Below are positions 19,701 to 28,849 of a stretch of DNA of 64,000 nt, one piece after another. The DNA comes from G963677445 sp963678275 (GTDB taxonomy: Bacteria > Bacteroidota > Ignavibacteria > Ignavibacteriales > Melioribacteraceae): assembly GCA_963678275.1 (NCBI GenBank), contig OY782765.1:1054001-1118000 (forward strand), read 5' to 3'. The position numbers and the translations under genes were made by a program. Within the stretch, counting starts at the first letter, position 1. Each line of letters opens with the position of its first letter. Below the pieces are notes generated by a model. That model saw nothing but the letters and a program-made list of their open reading frames with translations, was not told the DNA's origin and ran no database searches.

Positions 19701-19793
19701 TGTAAGCCAGTTATATGATGGATCAAATTCATCAAATTGTGCAAAAACAGCAGTGGATGCTGTCAGAAATAAAACGATCAAAAGTTTACGCAT
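16719..19793 (-). CDS. HExxH peptidase-like / TolB-propeller / outer-membrane barrel fusion
   Basis: This 1024-residue exported protein has three parts. Residues 20-310 form a metallopeptidase-like domain with H120-E-F-T-H124 and a downstream 'WFAEGTAQY' Glu (E180), the gluzincin zinc pattern. Residues about 310-580 carry TolB/PD40 beta-propeller repeats such as 'SPDGKKITFIYQQDG', 'SPKFSPDGQFVIFD' and 'DKTGIYNIYKTDLKGGEI'. The last 380 residues are rich in alternating aromatic strands and end in Phe, as outer-membrane beta-barrels do. The simplest reading is a surface or periplasmic protease anchored by its own barrel. Only the zinc site and the propeller repeats are clear from motif. Confidence 0.8.
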   Translation of the reverse strand: MRKLLIVLFLTASTAVFAQFDEFDPSYNWLTIKGKNVIVHYHEEAERTAKTVCKIADEVWGPITSLYGYEPDPVHFVIKDIDDYANGASYFFDNKIEIWASSLDFDLRGAHNWLRNVISHEFTHMVQLQASMKASRSIPAVYLQYLNYEDRRRPDILYGFPNFIASYPIASINVPAWFAEGTAQYMRKDFDYDNWDSHRDMILRSYALDDKMLSWNEMGVFNKTSLGNESVYNSGFALVRYISQKYGEDKLGEISRRLGKWNNITIDAAIEDAIGIDGEALYDEWSSFLKKQYTERIKDVKANLVEGEKISATGFGNFYPKFSPDKKEVFYLSNKYSDYFVSSLYRYDLETKKDELVLDLVRSEYDFVPGKNGVVFAKLSDENPKYAKIHDLYYFDIDEDEETRLTFGLRANNPSVSPDGKKITFIYQQDGTSNVGLVDIDGKNFKRLTFFEYGEQVYSPKFSPDGQFVIFDCSYHQGRDIARVNVDGSGFEYLLKEAYDERNPLLTKDGSLYFASDKTGIYNIYKTDLKGGEITRLTNVTGGAFMPDVNENGDIVYAGYTSDGYKIFMISGSEQKKVDDSKKYVAVNNPPLDEDKPLGDMKKFDIESLRFFDDKKDEDYEVSDYGGSFSRLTFFPFIRYDNYNTSNSGLDKIKPGVYVASHDMLNRFALFAGGAINKRFERDLFLRFDYRDRLPLLYNLGIKPDLAFEVFSVSRKSNQGLRFDELDESQTVYTDISYSLLEFDLSFSHKAFSTEDKFEFRFIYSKYSNTISSFIIPFINVLYPTSTSDYYRGKNIQLKYNYETRLPYIDYDINPVGTQLEIQYNYEMNDLNPDLEYDEDTGSIIRVFEEYNFHRLEVNWKQFMPVFNGHTLSAQVRAATIFGPPVDDFFDFYLGGLIGMKSYPFYAISGNELGWVNLTYRFPLFKNIDTRIGHLYLDKIYCSVYGDFGNAWTGDFPEFDKFKKGAGTEIRIKMNSFYLFPTSVFFSAAYSFDRTTRYIEAFEESVTYGKEWRFYGGILFDFAF

Positions 19794-19878
19794 TTAAAAT
19801 TACCGTATTTATTGCTCACCCATTTAACGCAGCCGGTCAAAGGCTTGACCGGCTCCTTAAAATTTTTGTGGTATCAGT

Positions 19879-22800
19879 TTATTTAACAACCGCGATCTTA
19901 ATAATTTTATAACCTGAATTACCAGATAAAGCGCCTGTAACTTCCAGATGCGCAAAATACACACCACTCTGGATTTCATTGATATCCCAGGCAATTTCAT
20001 TATTAATACCGCCCAAAGCGTTAACGTTCATCTCGGCCACAAGATCACCTGCCAGATCAAAAATGTGAACTACCGCTTTTGAGTCCTCCGCCACATAAAA
20101 CCGGATATATGTTTCTCCTTCATAAACCGGGTTTGGCCAGTTATAAGCCTCTTCTTCAGGAAAATATGACTTATCTGATGAGGGGACGCCTGTAACATCA
20201 ACAAGAGGATTATTATCGAATGGTTCACTTCCGCTCCACTGAATATTGTCGCTTCCTGTTTTTATTTCCCAGGAATAGAGCACGCTATCCTGATCGAGAG
20301 CTGTTATGTAAAGACCGTTGTCATAATGTATCGAAGGAGCGCCGGTCAGCGCGTTTCCTCCCGCGACCGGAAATCCGCTGAGATTATTTCCATCGTCACC
20401 GGATACTGCATAAATTTTTCCATTTTCTGTAGTAAATATCAGATCGGGTATTGCGTCGCCATCTACATCAGCAGAAGCCGGAGAATATGAGAAGTTTTCA
20501 CTTTCATCACTAACGAAGGGGAAGTTATCTCCCACCGCTCCGGACATATTCAGAACTCCGGAATGACTGGCGGCGCTGTAAATAATATAAGGTTCACCAT
20601 CTGGTTCAAACTTTATTATCGAAAATGATTTAACCGTATCTATCGGATTGGCAGTGAATTCCCTTACTTTTTGACCATCTTCAATAAGTACAAAGTTGTA
20701 TGGTTCAACCAGTATGAGCGCCTGATATGTTCCGTTCCTGTCGATAAGGGCAACATCAGTTATTTTTCCGTCAGAGTTATACATATTACCGGAAATATCC
20801 CCATAAGAATTTTCTGAAACAGCTCCGGCAAAAATACTTCCCGGACTTCCGGAAAGCACGATAGTCTTAACCTCTGTCTGGTTGAATATATCATAGGTGT
20901 TGATCAAACTGACATCATTGTTATCTGCGTCCAGTTCATAAAGAAGAACTTTACCGTCTGAAGTTCCCAGCGCTATATATGCCTTACTGCCGGCGCCGGC
21001 AATCATCACGGGCGATGAAGAGAAACTATGAGCAGTAATTTTCTCAAAAGAGGTATGAGCTGTTCCGTCAAATATATAAAATGATAAAGTATTTTCTTTA
21101 GCTCCCGAAACTATCAACCGGCCATCCTGAATCAATGAAGCGGGTCTGAAAGCTGAAACACCACCTTCACCCGGAATAATTGAACCATCTTCATCAATAA
21201 CAAAAAATCTGCTGCCATTGCAGCCAAAATGGAAAGTTCTGCCGCCTAAACTTATGCTGTTTAATCCAAACAGGTCTTTATCCGATAGTTTTTTCTGAGT
21301 GGCCAGTCTGATGTTTTCATCACCAAAGGAAAGACTGAATGTCATTTTATTGGAAATATCACTAAAATTTTCAATTGTGATCTGACTGTTTCCGCCTGAG
21401 TTGCTTCTGGAATCAGGTTTTGTGTCATAGGCAAATCGGTTGGTATAGAGTTCAGCCCCATTCGAGGAGTACCATAGGTCCTCTTCATCCCCTTCCCCGA
21501 TGATCACATCACCGAAGATGGTAACAAATTCTTCCCCGATATCCTGAATACCATCCGCTTCTTCAACATCGATACCTTTGCGGTCCTTATCATTATTAAC
21601 GGTATTGCTGTCGATATTTTCGGCAATTACTCTTTCATCAATATGCCAGATAACTATTCCTGAACCGGGAACAGCCCAGTCAAATTCATCAACATCGGTG
21701 ATCACACCTTTCAGAGTATCAATATCATAACTCCTGAAACCGGTGGTATCCTCGGTAAGGTTCATGCTGTATTCAGTCCCGTCAAGCATATAGGTTATAT
21801 TCGCGCCATCGTTCTGCGTATCGCGAGCGCGGTTTTCAATAAGATAATATTCCGTCGCGCTGATAGGCACTTTAATTAAAGTAGTATCCGAAGGAGCGGC
21901 AGCTTCCACCGCCGATAGTGAGATAAGATAATCGCCCGGATCAATCGTATATGGCTCAATCCATCCGAGGTACATCTTTTCCCATGGTGAAGGCTCGGGA
22001 GGAAATAAACCTCCATATGTGAATATGGCTTGTCCATCCATCAAACCAAACCTGCCGATGGTGCTTAGCCCTGTTTTGGTATTAAAAAGATCGGGTAGCC
22101 CGAGGTAACTGCCTATACTGGACACAATAAGTCCGTTTATACTTAGCTCCAGAAGAGTCTTACCCGCCACACTCGAGAGCTCTCTCGATTCCGTACAGGG
22201 CAGAATCATTGTATTTTGTATCGCTCCCGAAACAAAACCATTAAAACCATCGCCAAACATTGACTTTAAAGCCTTCAAAGAAAGGTATACAGATGGGATA
22301 TCACGTTCATTCCCAAAACTTCCGGGAAGACTTACATCCCTTCCGGCTCCTGCATGGAAGATTGTAAATAGATCATAATCGCTTAGATTATAAGAACCTG
22401 ATAATTCCGACTCAACCATTTGCCAGACTTCCTGAGCGAGTGTTCCCACAGGTGTGAGATCATCGCTGCCCGGATCGGGAGAATATTCTCTCATTAGTTC
22501 ACTGACAGTAAATATTCTGTCCGGAACTTCCCAGGTAATGTCCACCTTGCCGTAGGAAACTTCGTTAAAGTAGTTTTGGGCAAACTTAAGATGCTGCCTG
22601 AAATATTCGGCGTCATGCGGAAGAGGGTCTATGATTTCTTTACTGGTGGCATTATCACCGGTATATAAAGAACCAAACTTGCCGTTGCCGAAAGTAAGGG
22701 CGTCTGAATCCTCCTGGAATTCAACCATAACGGCAAATATTTTAACCGTCTGATCTGCATCCGGGGAATTATCTTTTAACAGTCTTTCCGGATAAGGATT

Positions 22801-22914
22801 AAGTTTTCCGGAAAAGACCAGAGGCCGGTCTGCTTCAGGAGTAGATTTTGAAATCTGTCCCGGCGCCGGCCCCGCGAAAATCAGAACAATAAGAAGGAAC
22901 CTGATATATTTCAT
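19879..22914 (-). CDS. M6-like peptidase homologue lacking the zinc motif, with T9SS-type C-terminus
   Basis: A signal peptide precedes a domain resembling M6 (immune-inhibitor-A-type) peptidases. It is recognised by 'NYFNEVSYGKVDITWEVPDR' and 'YLGLPDLFNTKTG'. In active members the latter is preceded by HExGH. Here residues 265-269 read SSIGS, so both zinc His and the catalytic Glu are missing. Propeller or FG-GAP-like repeats ('VDGDAIPDLIFTT') follow. A C-terminal beta-sandwich ('YNWPNPVYEGETYIRFYV') resembles the T9SS sorting domain. It sits 6 bases after the PorV-like gene and is probably an inactive, structural or binding derivative. Confidence 0.82.
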   Translation of the reverse strand: MKYIRFLLIVLIFAGPAPGQISKSTPEADRPLVFSGKLNPYPERLLKDNSPDADQTVKIFAVMVEFQEDSDALTFGNGKFGSLYTGDNATSKEIIDPLPHDAEYFRQHLKFAQNYFNEVSYGKVDITWEVPDRIFTVSELMREYSPDPGSDDLTPVGTLAQEVWQMVESELSGSYNLSDYDLFTIFHAGAGRDVSLPGSFGNERDIPSVYLSLKALKSMFGDGFNGFVSGAIQNTMILPCTESRELSSVAGKTLLELSINGLIVSSIGSYLGLPDLFNTKTGLSTIGRFGLMDGQAIFTYGGLFPPEPSPWEKMYLGWIEPYTIDPGDYLISLSAVEAAAPSDTTLIKVPISATEYYLIENRARDTQNDGANITYMLDGTEYSMNLTEDTTGFRSYDIDTLKGVITDVDEFDWAVPGSGIVIWHIDERVIAENIDSNTVNNDKDRKGIDVEEADGIQDIGEEFVTIFGDVIIGEGDEEDLWYSSNGAELYTNRFAYDTKPDSRSNSGGNSQITIENFSDISNKMTFSLSFGDENIRLATQKKLSDKDLFGLNSISLGGRTFHFGCNGSRFFVIDEDGSIIPGEGGVSAFRPASLIQDGRLIVSGAKENTLSFYIFDGTAHTSFEKITAHSFSSSPVMIAGAGSKAYIALGTSDGKVLLYELDADNNDVSLINTYDIFNQTEVKTIVLSGSPGSIFAGAVSENSYGDISGNMYNSDGKITDVALIDRNGTYQALILVEPYNFVLIEDGQKVREFTANPIDTVKSFSIIKFEPDGEPYIIYSAASHSGVLNMSGAVGDNFPFVSDESENFSYSPASADVDGDAIPDLIFTTENGKIYAVSGDDGNNLSGFPVAGGNALTGAPSIHYDNGLYITALDQDSVLYSWEIKTGSDNIQWSGSEPFDNNPLVDVTGVPSSDKSYFPEEEAYNWPNPVYEGETYIRFYVAEDSKAVVHIFDLAGDLVAEMNVNALGGINNEIAWDINEIQSGVYFAHLEVTGALSGNSGYKIIKIAVVK

Positions 22915-22920
22915 ATTATA

Positions 22921-24081
22921 TTATATCCCGCGTGGAAATCCTGATATAGATTGTGGTTTTGCTCCCCATCCGATAAGGAGGGTAAATCTTAATGTATCTG
23001 AAAGTGGGTGATTTTCACCATCTTTGAACATGTCAGTTGTGATATAACTGAAATCAAATCCATAAAGATCATAACGGATACCGGCTCCGAGTGTCAAAAA
23101 TTTCCTGTTTCCGTATGATGGGTCTTCATAGAAAAAACCTGTCCTTAAAGCAAACATAAAGTCATCCGGCTGGCCGTACCAGTATTCAAGCCCGGTTGAT
23201 GTTACCACATCCTGAAGCTCTTCATTCAACGGCTGATCTCCCCATGCGGTAAATATTGCTTTATAAAAATCATCTCTTTCATCACCGGAAGCGGTTCTGT
23301 CGACAAGCAGTTTACTGAAATCGAGTGTATAGGTCAGTGAGTTAAAATCATCCTGGAATGCTCTTATCGCGAAACCAAGACGGAAATTTGTCGGAATCGG
23401 GTCGGCCTGTTCCTGGTCGATATAATAAATTTTCGGTCCAAGATTGCTAAGATTTACTCCAATACTGACCTGGTTGCCCATATCGCCAATAAGGGGAATA
23501 TCAAGTTTTTCAGGCCGCCACATAGCCGCAACGTCAAAACTTACTGAGGTAGCTACTCCTTCACCCTGTTCCTGACCTGTCGGTTTATCGGAAAGACGGC
23601 TGTGAATAAGCCTGAAGTTAAATCCAAAACCCCAGTCATTATGCAGTTTTGTAGCAAAACCTAACGTGAAAGCCGCGTCAAAAGAACGGAATGTACCAAT
23701 AGGGTCGGGCGAGTTTTCAGCAGTTCTGACAAATTCACCGAAGTTCATATATGTAATACTGGAAGTAATACTTCCGCCAAGTTCGTCAAAATATTGTCTG
23801 TATGTAAGGTAATCGTAAAACAAGTCGAGGTTAAACTGTGGCAGCCAGTTACTGTGAGTAATGCTAACTTCCGAACCGGTAAGGAATGCGATACCTGCCG
23901 GATTCCAGAATATAGCTGCTGAGTTGTCTGCGAGTCCTGAGCCTGATTCACCAATGCCGCCGGCTCTTGAGTCGGGCGCGAGCATCAGGAAAGGAACTGC
24001 GGCCTCACCCTGGGAATAATTCCTTTCGGTTATTCCCGCAAAAACCAGCAACATTAACATAAACACATGAATTCTTCTCAT
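22921..24081 (-). CDS. porV: T9SS outer-membrane protein PorV-like
   Basis: The 386-residue exported beta-barrel shows the PorV/PorQ hallmark 'LMLAPDSRAGGIGESGSG' followed by 'NSAAIFWNPAGIAF', the FadL-like start of the barrel. PorV shuttles folded cargo from the T9SS translocon to the PorU sortase at the outer membrane. A strong GGAGG site precedes the ATG. It lies 44 bases downstream of porU, matching the functional pairing of the two proteins. The symbol rests on that context, because a second PorV/PorQ paralogue is encoded at 52126. Confidence 0.88.
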   Translation of the reverse strand: MRRIHVFMLMLLVFAGITERNYSQGEAAVPFLMLAPDSRAGGIGESGSGLADNSAAIFWNPAGIAFLTGSEVSITHSNWLPQFNLDLFYDYLTYRQYFDELGGSITSSITYMNFGEFVRTAENSPDPIGTFRSFDAAFTLGFATKLHNDWGFGFNFRLIHSRLSDKPTGQEQGEGVATSVSFDVAAMWRPEKLDIPLIGDMGNQVSIGVNLSNLGPKIYYIDQEQADPIPTNFRLGFAIRAFQDDFNSLTYTLDFSKLLVDRTASGDERDDFYKAIFTAWGDQPLNEELQDVVTSTGLEYWYGQPDDFMFALRTGFFYEDPSYGNRKFLTLGAGIRYDLYGFDFSYITTDMFKDGENHPLSDTLRFTLLIGWGAKPQSISGFPRGI

Positions 24082-24125
24082 CGCTAAATCCTCCAGATAA
24101 ATAAATATTATTTAAAGTTATAATT

Positions 24126-27100
24126 TTAATGAATTATAGCCAGTTTTCCAAGATATGTTTCTCGGAATGAACCATCAATCGTTTCAACATTCAGTTTATA
24201 TATATATGTTCCACTGGCTAAAATATCGGCGTCCTTGTCTCTTCCGTCCCAGAAAATCCTGACAAATTTTTCCGATATATAATTTTCTTCCAATTCCTGA
24301 ATCAATCTTCCCGCAATGGTATATATACGAATTTTAACATTGACAGGAGATGCCAGATTGTGTTGAAATGTAAAATGTGTTGTTGAGGAAAAAGGATTAG
24401 GATAGTTTACCACATCCTGTAAAACAAGAGAGCCATCCTGAACAACAGTAAAAAAACTTTCTTCAACAGTAGGGTTATTAAATATATCCCAGGCTTTCAC
24501 CTTCAGGGAATAATCACCCTGCTCCATATTACTCATTTTATACTGAACCACACCTGATTTGCCCCCCGCGTCAAGGTCCCCGATAAAGTGTGTGGCAAAA
24601 TCAATAGCATTTTCTTCATCATCATTTAATATTCCCTCAAGCTTATGGCCAATCCCTGTGCCTGTTGTATTAAGTCCGGTCTCATCTTCGAGAGAAATCA
24701 ATAATGTAAAATCGGGATTTACAAGATAACTGTTGTCAAAGTTCAGATCATCATAAAAAATTTCCACCATCGGACCTTCGCCGTCATCCACGGTAGTAGT
24801 ATCGGTTCCCCCGACAACAATATTTCTGGAATAACCAATGCCATCCTCTTCATCATCATAAATATAGGCAACAATTTTACCAGGCTGCTCCTCATAGGAA
24901 ATATCTTTGGGAACTCTGAATGAGCTGCTGAATTTTCCCTGCTCAATAGAAACCCTTCCCCTGAAAATCACACCACCCTGAACGATCATATCGGTGCTTG
25001 AGCCATAAAACTCCTTCAGGTCAACAGTGCGTTCCGAATCATAAACCGAAAGTATCCCTTCTCCGCTGAAGTTTTCATCTGTGGCGTCACCTTCCGGTTT
25101 TAATACCGAGCCTTTAATCTCCACTTTTCCCAAAGCATTAATCTGCACTTCCGCCGTAAGATCATTTCCGTTGACCGAGTCAATCTGAACACTTCTGTCA
25201 GGTTCATTTAATCTTAAAGCGGGATCACAAAATATATGAAACTTCTCTGTATTTTCACTATAGCCAATTGAGTACTGATACTTAGCGAGCAGATAGGCAT
25301 GCCCGATGCGCAGCCTTTCCCCATCACTGTTTCTTGTAACCAAAAGCTGTTTGTAAAACTCCTCATTAAGTTCGGCATTGGGAAGTGAAAAAACCGAACG
25401 GGAAGCGGAAAATCCTCCTATCATTCCGGCATCGGGCAAGAGCAGCATTTCTTCAGTACCCGATTTACTGACCGGGTCATCATACCTGCCAAAATCACAG
25501 GTGGCGGCCGTAAGGAAAAAGTACTGGCTGTTATTAAACTGTGGTATTGTAACTGTTCGCTCATAAACATATTCATGTGTCCAGGTATCCGGATTGCCAT
25601 GGCCGATAAAATTAAGAAGAAGTGTGCCGTTATTAACAGCATCCACGATAGCTTTATTTACGGCAGGCTTCCTCCTCCCCAGTCCGGTATTTACTGTCGG
25701 ATAAGCGGCGAGATAAATTTTCTGCATATCAAAATATTTCGGAATAATATACCGGGAAAGACTTTCCGATTGGCCGGTGTGTATATAACCATCATCCCCA
25801 TCAGTCTTTTTACCATCATCCGCTACAAGGGTTATAGTATTTCTCCAGAGACTTTTATCTGACTCCGATTCATACTCAATAATTTTATCTATAATTACTT
25901 CTGCTTCTTCGGGCGAGTTAACCATAATGCGGCCATGAGCGAGGTCGAGCTTGTTATCATTGCCTGAAATTCTCGCATAATAATCATCAGTGGGATAGGA
26001 GTAAACTTCATTAAATGATTCAACTGTCTGATAGGTTGGAATAAAATTGTTATCTTTTCCCTCGACATCAAGATAATCATAAGTGCCGTCACCAAAGAAC
26101 AAAACATAAAAGGGAGCTGTCTGCCAATTCTGGTAGGCGAATTTCAAAAAATTCCTTATCGCGGTCGGGTCAACAGAACCTGAAGAAAACTGGTTATAAA
26201 TTTCATCAATATAAAAAATCGCCGAGGATATTGGATAATCTGACTCACCTGCTCTGTAATTTTTTAATCTTTCAGCCTGATCGCTGAAATTTTTATGAGT
26301 GATTATCACATATTCGGCCCCTTCTGAAAAGGATGCGATCTGTGAATTTTCAACCTGCTCAATATTTTCCACCGATTTATATTTTGAGGCGCACAACGCG
26401 ATATATTTTGAGGAAGCTCTTAATATTTCAGAGGACTCAAAGGCAACCTCCCCGCCGCTGACAGAAGCTCCGGTTATTTTTTTTACCCCGCCAAAATCGG
26501 TAATATCCCATAGTGTAACAGCGCTATTTGTAAATCCGCTCAGTTCATACCTGATATCACCTGTCATATCGGGCGCGAAAAAGATAATTTCATCAGAGTC
26601 GGTTTCAAGGGTTCTCTCATACTCAATTTCTATGTAATCGAGGTAAACCTTGTCCGCAGGGTCATTATTATTCACTGTTATCTTAAATACGCTTCTTTCC
26701 TCTTGCGAATTCCATGTGTAATAAAGCGTGCTTCTGTTTTTGCCCGCTGTTCCCCAGGCGGCTGTTGGTCCGTGAAGCCATTTATTCGCTATCTGACTGC
26801 CGCTTTCTTCTATAATTATCGGCATCTGACTATCCGAGTGATTGATAATCTGATAGCGGTATTCAACCTGTGTCCCATTAATTATACCCGGCATTGGCAA
26901 TATATATGTATGAGTTTTAACTGAACTGGAAAACTCATCTCCAACATAAATACGCCCCGATTTATCAAGATTGATTCTGTCGCTGTCATTAAAGGTACAC
27001 GCAACTGAGGTATTCCTTAGAATGGGGCTTGTAAAGTTTTCTGAGGCCCTGGTCTCCATCCTTTTCCCATCTTCACCACCCGATGTAATAAAATAATAGT

Positions 27101-28097
27101 TTTTCCGGGAAAAGTAGTTCTTGTTTCTTGCGACTCTTGCCTGTAATGTGGAATATTCAAAGAAATCCACCCCCCTGCCGTAAAGTAAAATATAATCATC
27201 TGTATTAAAAACGCCGTCTGATTCTCCTTCAATATAAATGGCTACCTCATTCATCGGTCTTCCCGTAAAGGAGTTTATATCTTCATCAAGAGCTTTTCCG
27301 CCATGATTACATATTTTTATAGTGCGGGGATCGACAGCGCCGGGATCAATGCCAAGAGAGGAAAGTGTATTGTAATCAATTTTATAAATTCCTTCTTCCG
27401 GGGCTTCAAATTTATACCAGACCCCATCGGCAAGATTAATCGAGTTATTAATCTTGTTTATTTTCTCCTTTTCAACTCCCCAGTTTTTTGCTTTATTAAA
27501 ATTGATTACCGATTTTTCGAGGAAATCATCAACTTTCGCGAAATTTTTTCCTGATGAACCGGCAAAATTAATTGCAAACACAACCTTTTTATATACCTTA
27601 ATAACATTCGAGCGTGGATCAAACTGAACCGGATGAAGAAGAATTGACTGAACAGGCAGATTCCTGATATATCCGAATTCACCAAATGTTACAAGTTCGG
27701 GAGGAGAAAAGCTGTAGTAATTATCCGATTTAATATATTGGGAAGAAAATGAAAACCCATCCTTTTTCCTAAGGGGTACCGGAGCGATCTGACCGTGGAG
27801 GGTATCATATTCCGCCTTCAATACATTTATTGTTAATCCTGTTTCTGAAGGCACACCGACATTAACATTGGCCGATGGAAGCTGCGGGATTCCGGTTTCG
27901 GGTCCGGTTGGTATCATCGCCCCGCTGAATGTGACATACTTAAAGGAATTTTCAGCAACATCATATACCCGTAATCCTTCCAGGTTGAATTCAACCAAAG
28001 TCCTGTTTTCATCAGAGGATAAAATACGGACGCCTTCGCCGGCGTAGAGAGAAGTGATTCCAATAAGGAATAATGATATTAAGAGAATTTGCTTCAC
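24126..28097 (-). CDS. porU: T9SS sortase PorU (C25 cysteine peptidase)
   Basis: The 1323-residue exported protein is of PorU size. An N-terminal beta-rich prodomain-like region is followed by a gingipain-type C25 domain. The catalytic dyad is visible: His833 in 'LLNFIGHGNPDTW' and Cys867 in 'LTAATCDFGRY'. A C-terminal sandwich with 'VNYPNPFSSTTHFTF' is a T9SS CTD-like domain. PorU removes the sorting domain of cargo and attaches cargo to surface glycolipid. Translation starts at a GTG, with GGAG 10 bases upstream. A Bacteroidota-type promoter lies about 105 bases before the start. Confidence 0.92.
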   Translation of the reverse strand: MKQILLISLFLIGITSLYAGEGVRILSSDENRTLVEFNLEGLRVYDVAENSFKYVTFSGAMIPTGPETGIPQLPSANVNVGVPSETGLTINVLKAEYDTLHGQIAPVPLRKKDGFSFSSQYIKSDNYYSFSPPELVTFGEFGYIRNLPVQSILLHPVQFDPRSNVIKVYKKVVFAINFAGSSGKNFAKVDDFLEKSVINFNKAKNWGVEKEKINKINNSINLADGVWYKFEAPEEGIYKIDYNTLSSLGIDPGAVDPRTIKICNHGGKALDEDINSFTGRPMNEVAIYIEGESDGVFNTDDYILLYGRGVDFFEYSTLQARVARNKNYFSRKNYYFITSGGEDGKRMETRASENFTSPILRNTSVACTFNDSDRINLDKSGRIYVGDEFSSSVKTHTYILPMPGIINGTQVEYRYQIINHSDSQMPIIIEESGSQIANKWLHGPTAAWGTAGKNRSTLYYTWNSQEERSVFKITVNNNDPADKVYLDYIEIEYERTLETDSDEIIFFAPDMTGDIRYELSGFTNSAVTLWDITDFGGVKKITGASVSGGEVAFESSEILRASSKYIALCASKYKSVENIEQVENSQIASFSEGAEYVIITHKNFSDQAERLKNYRAGESDYPISSAIFYIDEIYNQFSSGSVDPTAIRNFLKFAYQNWQTAPFYVLFFGDGTYDYLDVEGKDNNFIPTYQTVESFNEVYSYPTDDYYARISGNDNKLDLAHGRIMVNSPEEAEVIIDKIIEYESESDKSLWRNTITLVADDGKKTDGDDGYIHTGQSESLSRYIIPKYFDMQKIYLAAYPTVNTGLGRRKPAVNKAIVDAVNNGTLLLNFIGHGNPDTWTHEYVYERTVTIPQFNNSQYFFLTAATCDFGRYDDPVSKSGTEEMLLLPDAGMIGGFSASRSVFSLPNAELNEEFYKQLLVTRNSDGERLRIGHAYLLAKYQYSIGYSENTEKFHIFCDPALRLNEPDRSVQIDSVNGNDLTAEVQINALGKVEIKGSVLKPEGDATDENFSGEGILSVYDSERTVDLKEFYGSSTDMIVQGGVIFRGRVSIEQGKFSSSFRVPKDISYEEQPGKIVAYIYDDEEDGIGYSRNIVVGGTDTTTVDDGEGPMVEIFYDDLNFDNSYLVNPDFTLLISLEDETGLNTTGTGIGHKLEGILNDDEENAIDFATHFIGDLDAGGKSGVVQYKMSNMEQGDYSLKVKAWDIFNNPTVEESFFTVVQDGSLVLQDVVNYPNPFSSTTHFTFQHNLASPVNVKIRIYTIAGRLIQELEENYISEKFVRIFWDGRDKDADILASGTYIYKLNVETIDGSFRETYLGKLAIIH

Positions 28098-28202
28098 TTA
28101 TTACTGCTCCAAATAAAATACAGATTGCTGTAATATTTTTATAAATCGGTCAATAAAATTACTGTAACAAAATTCTCTATATCTTTTCCTTATTTTTGTG
28201 GT

Positions 28203-28234
28203 CAAATTTACTTAAGATAAATTATCAATGTCAA
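28203..28234 (-). promoter_or_regulatory. TAnnTTTG-type promoter upstream of porU
   Basis: On the minus strand TTGACA (28234-28229) is followed after 18 bases by TAAATTTG (28210-28203). The latter matches the -7 element TAnnTTTG of Bacteroidota primary sigma factors. Transcription would begin near 28196 and give a leader of about 100 bases. Confidence 0.55.
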
Positions 28235-28279
28235 GTCAATAAAATGGTATTACCTTAATTTTGTACAAATTTTTGCACT

Positions 28280-28849
28280 TTAAAGACCTAATTCACCGGC
28301 TGAAAGGGTCATTGCCTCTATACAATTCTGAATGTGGGCGTCAAGTTCCATTCCCAGCTCATCAGCTCCTTTTATTATATCTTCACGGCTCACAGCCCTG
28401 GCAAACGCTTTATCTTTCAATTTTTTCTTTACTGATTTTACCTTTACTTCACTGACTTTTTTACCCGGCCTTACCAGTGTGACCGCTGTTATAAATCCCG
28501 CGAGTTCATCACACGCGTAAAGTGTTTTTTCAAGTTTTGATTCTCTCGAAACTCCTGTATGATCGGCATGCGACATGATAGCGCGGCGAAAAGGCTCTTC
28601 AAATCCAAGAGTTTCAAGTATTTCATTTCCTCTTGCCGGATGATCTTCCATATCAGGATATTTTTCGTAATCAAAATCATGCAGCAGGGCTACATTTCCC
28701 CAGTATTCGACATCCTCTCCAAACTTTTCAGCGTAAAATCTTACACATGCTTCAACAGCAAAAGCGTGTTTAAGAAGACTGTCACTCTGAGTATACTGCT
28801 TTAAAACCGATAAACAGCTCTCACGGTTCCTTTGTTTATCATCAGGCAT
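28280..28849 (-). CDS. HD-domain phosphohydrolase
   Basis: The 189-residue protein has an HD metal site: 'KHAFAVEACV', then 'LLHDFDYEKYPD', then 'IMSHADHTG'. It resembles small HDIG-type hydrolases acting on nucleotides or phosphoesters; the substrate is unknown. I use the ATG at 28849, which shares one base with the nth stop codon (TAATG) and is preceded by AAAGGAG. An upstream in-frame start at 28906 would lie inside nth without a ribosome site. The coupling suggests co-expression with nth. Confidence 0.85.
   Translation of the reverse strand: MPDDKQRNRESCLSVLKQYTQSDSLLKHAFAVEACVRFYAEKFGEDVEYWGNVALLHDFDYEKYPDMEDHPARGNEILETLGFEEPFRRAIMSHADHTGVSRESKLEKTLYACDELAGFITAVTLVRPGKKVSEVKVKSVKKKLKDKAFARAVSREDIIKGADELGMELDAHIQNCIEAMTLSAGELGL

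Noticed and set aside
19879..22914. Active M6 metalloprotease
   Set aside because: The zinc-binding HExGH is replaced by SSIGS, so catalysis by the family mechanism is not possible.
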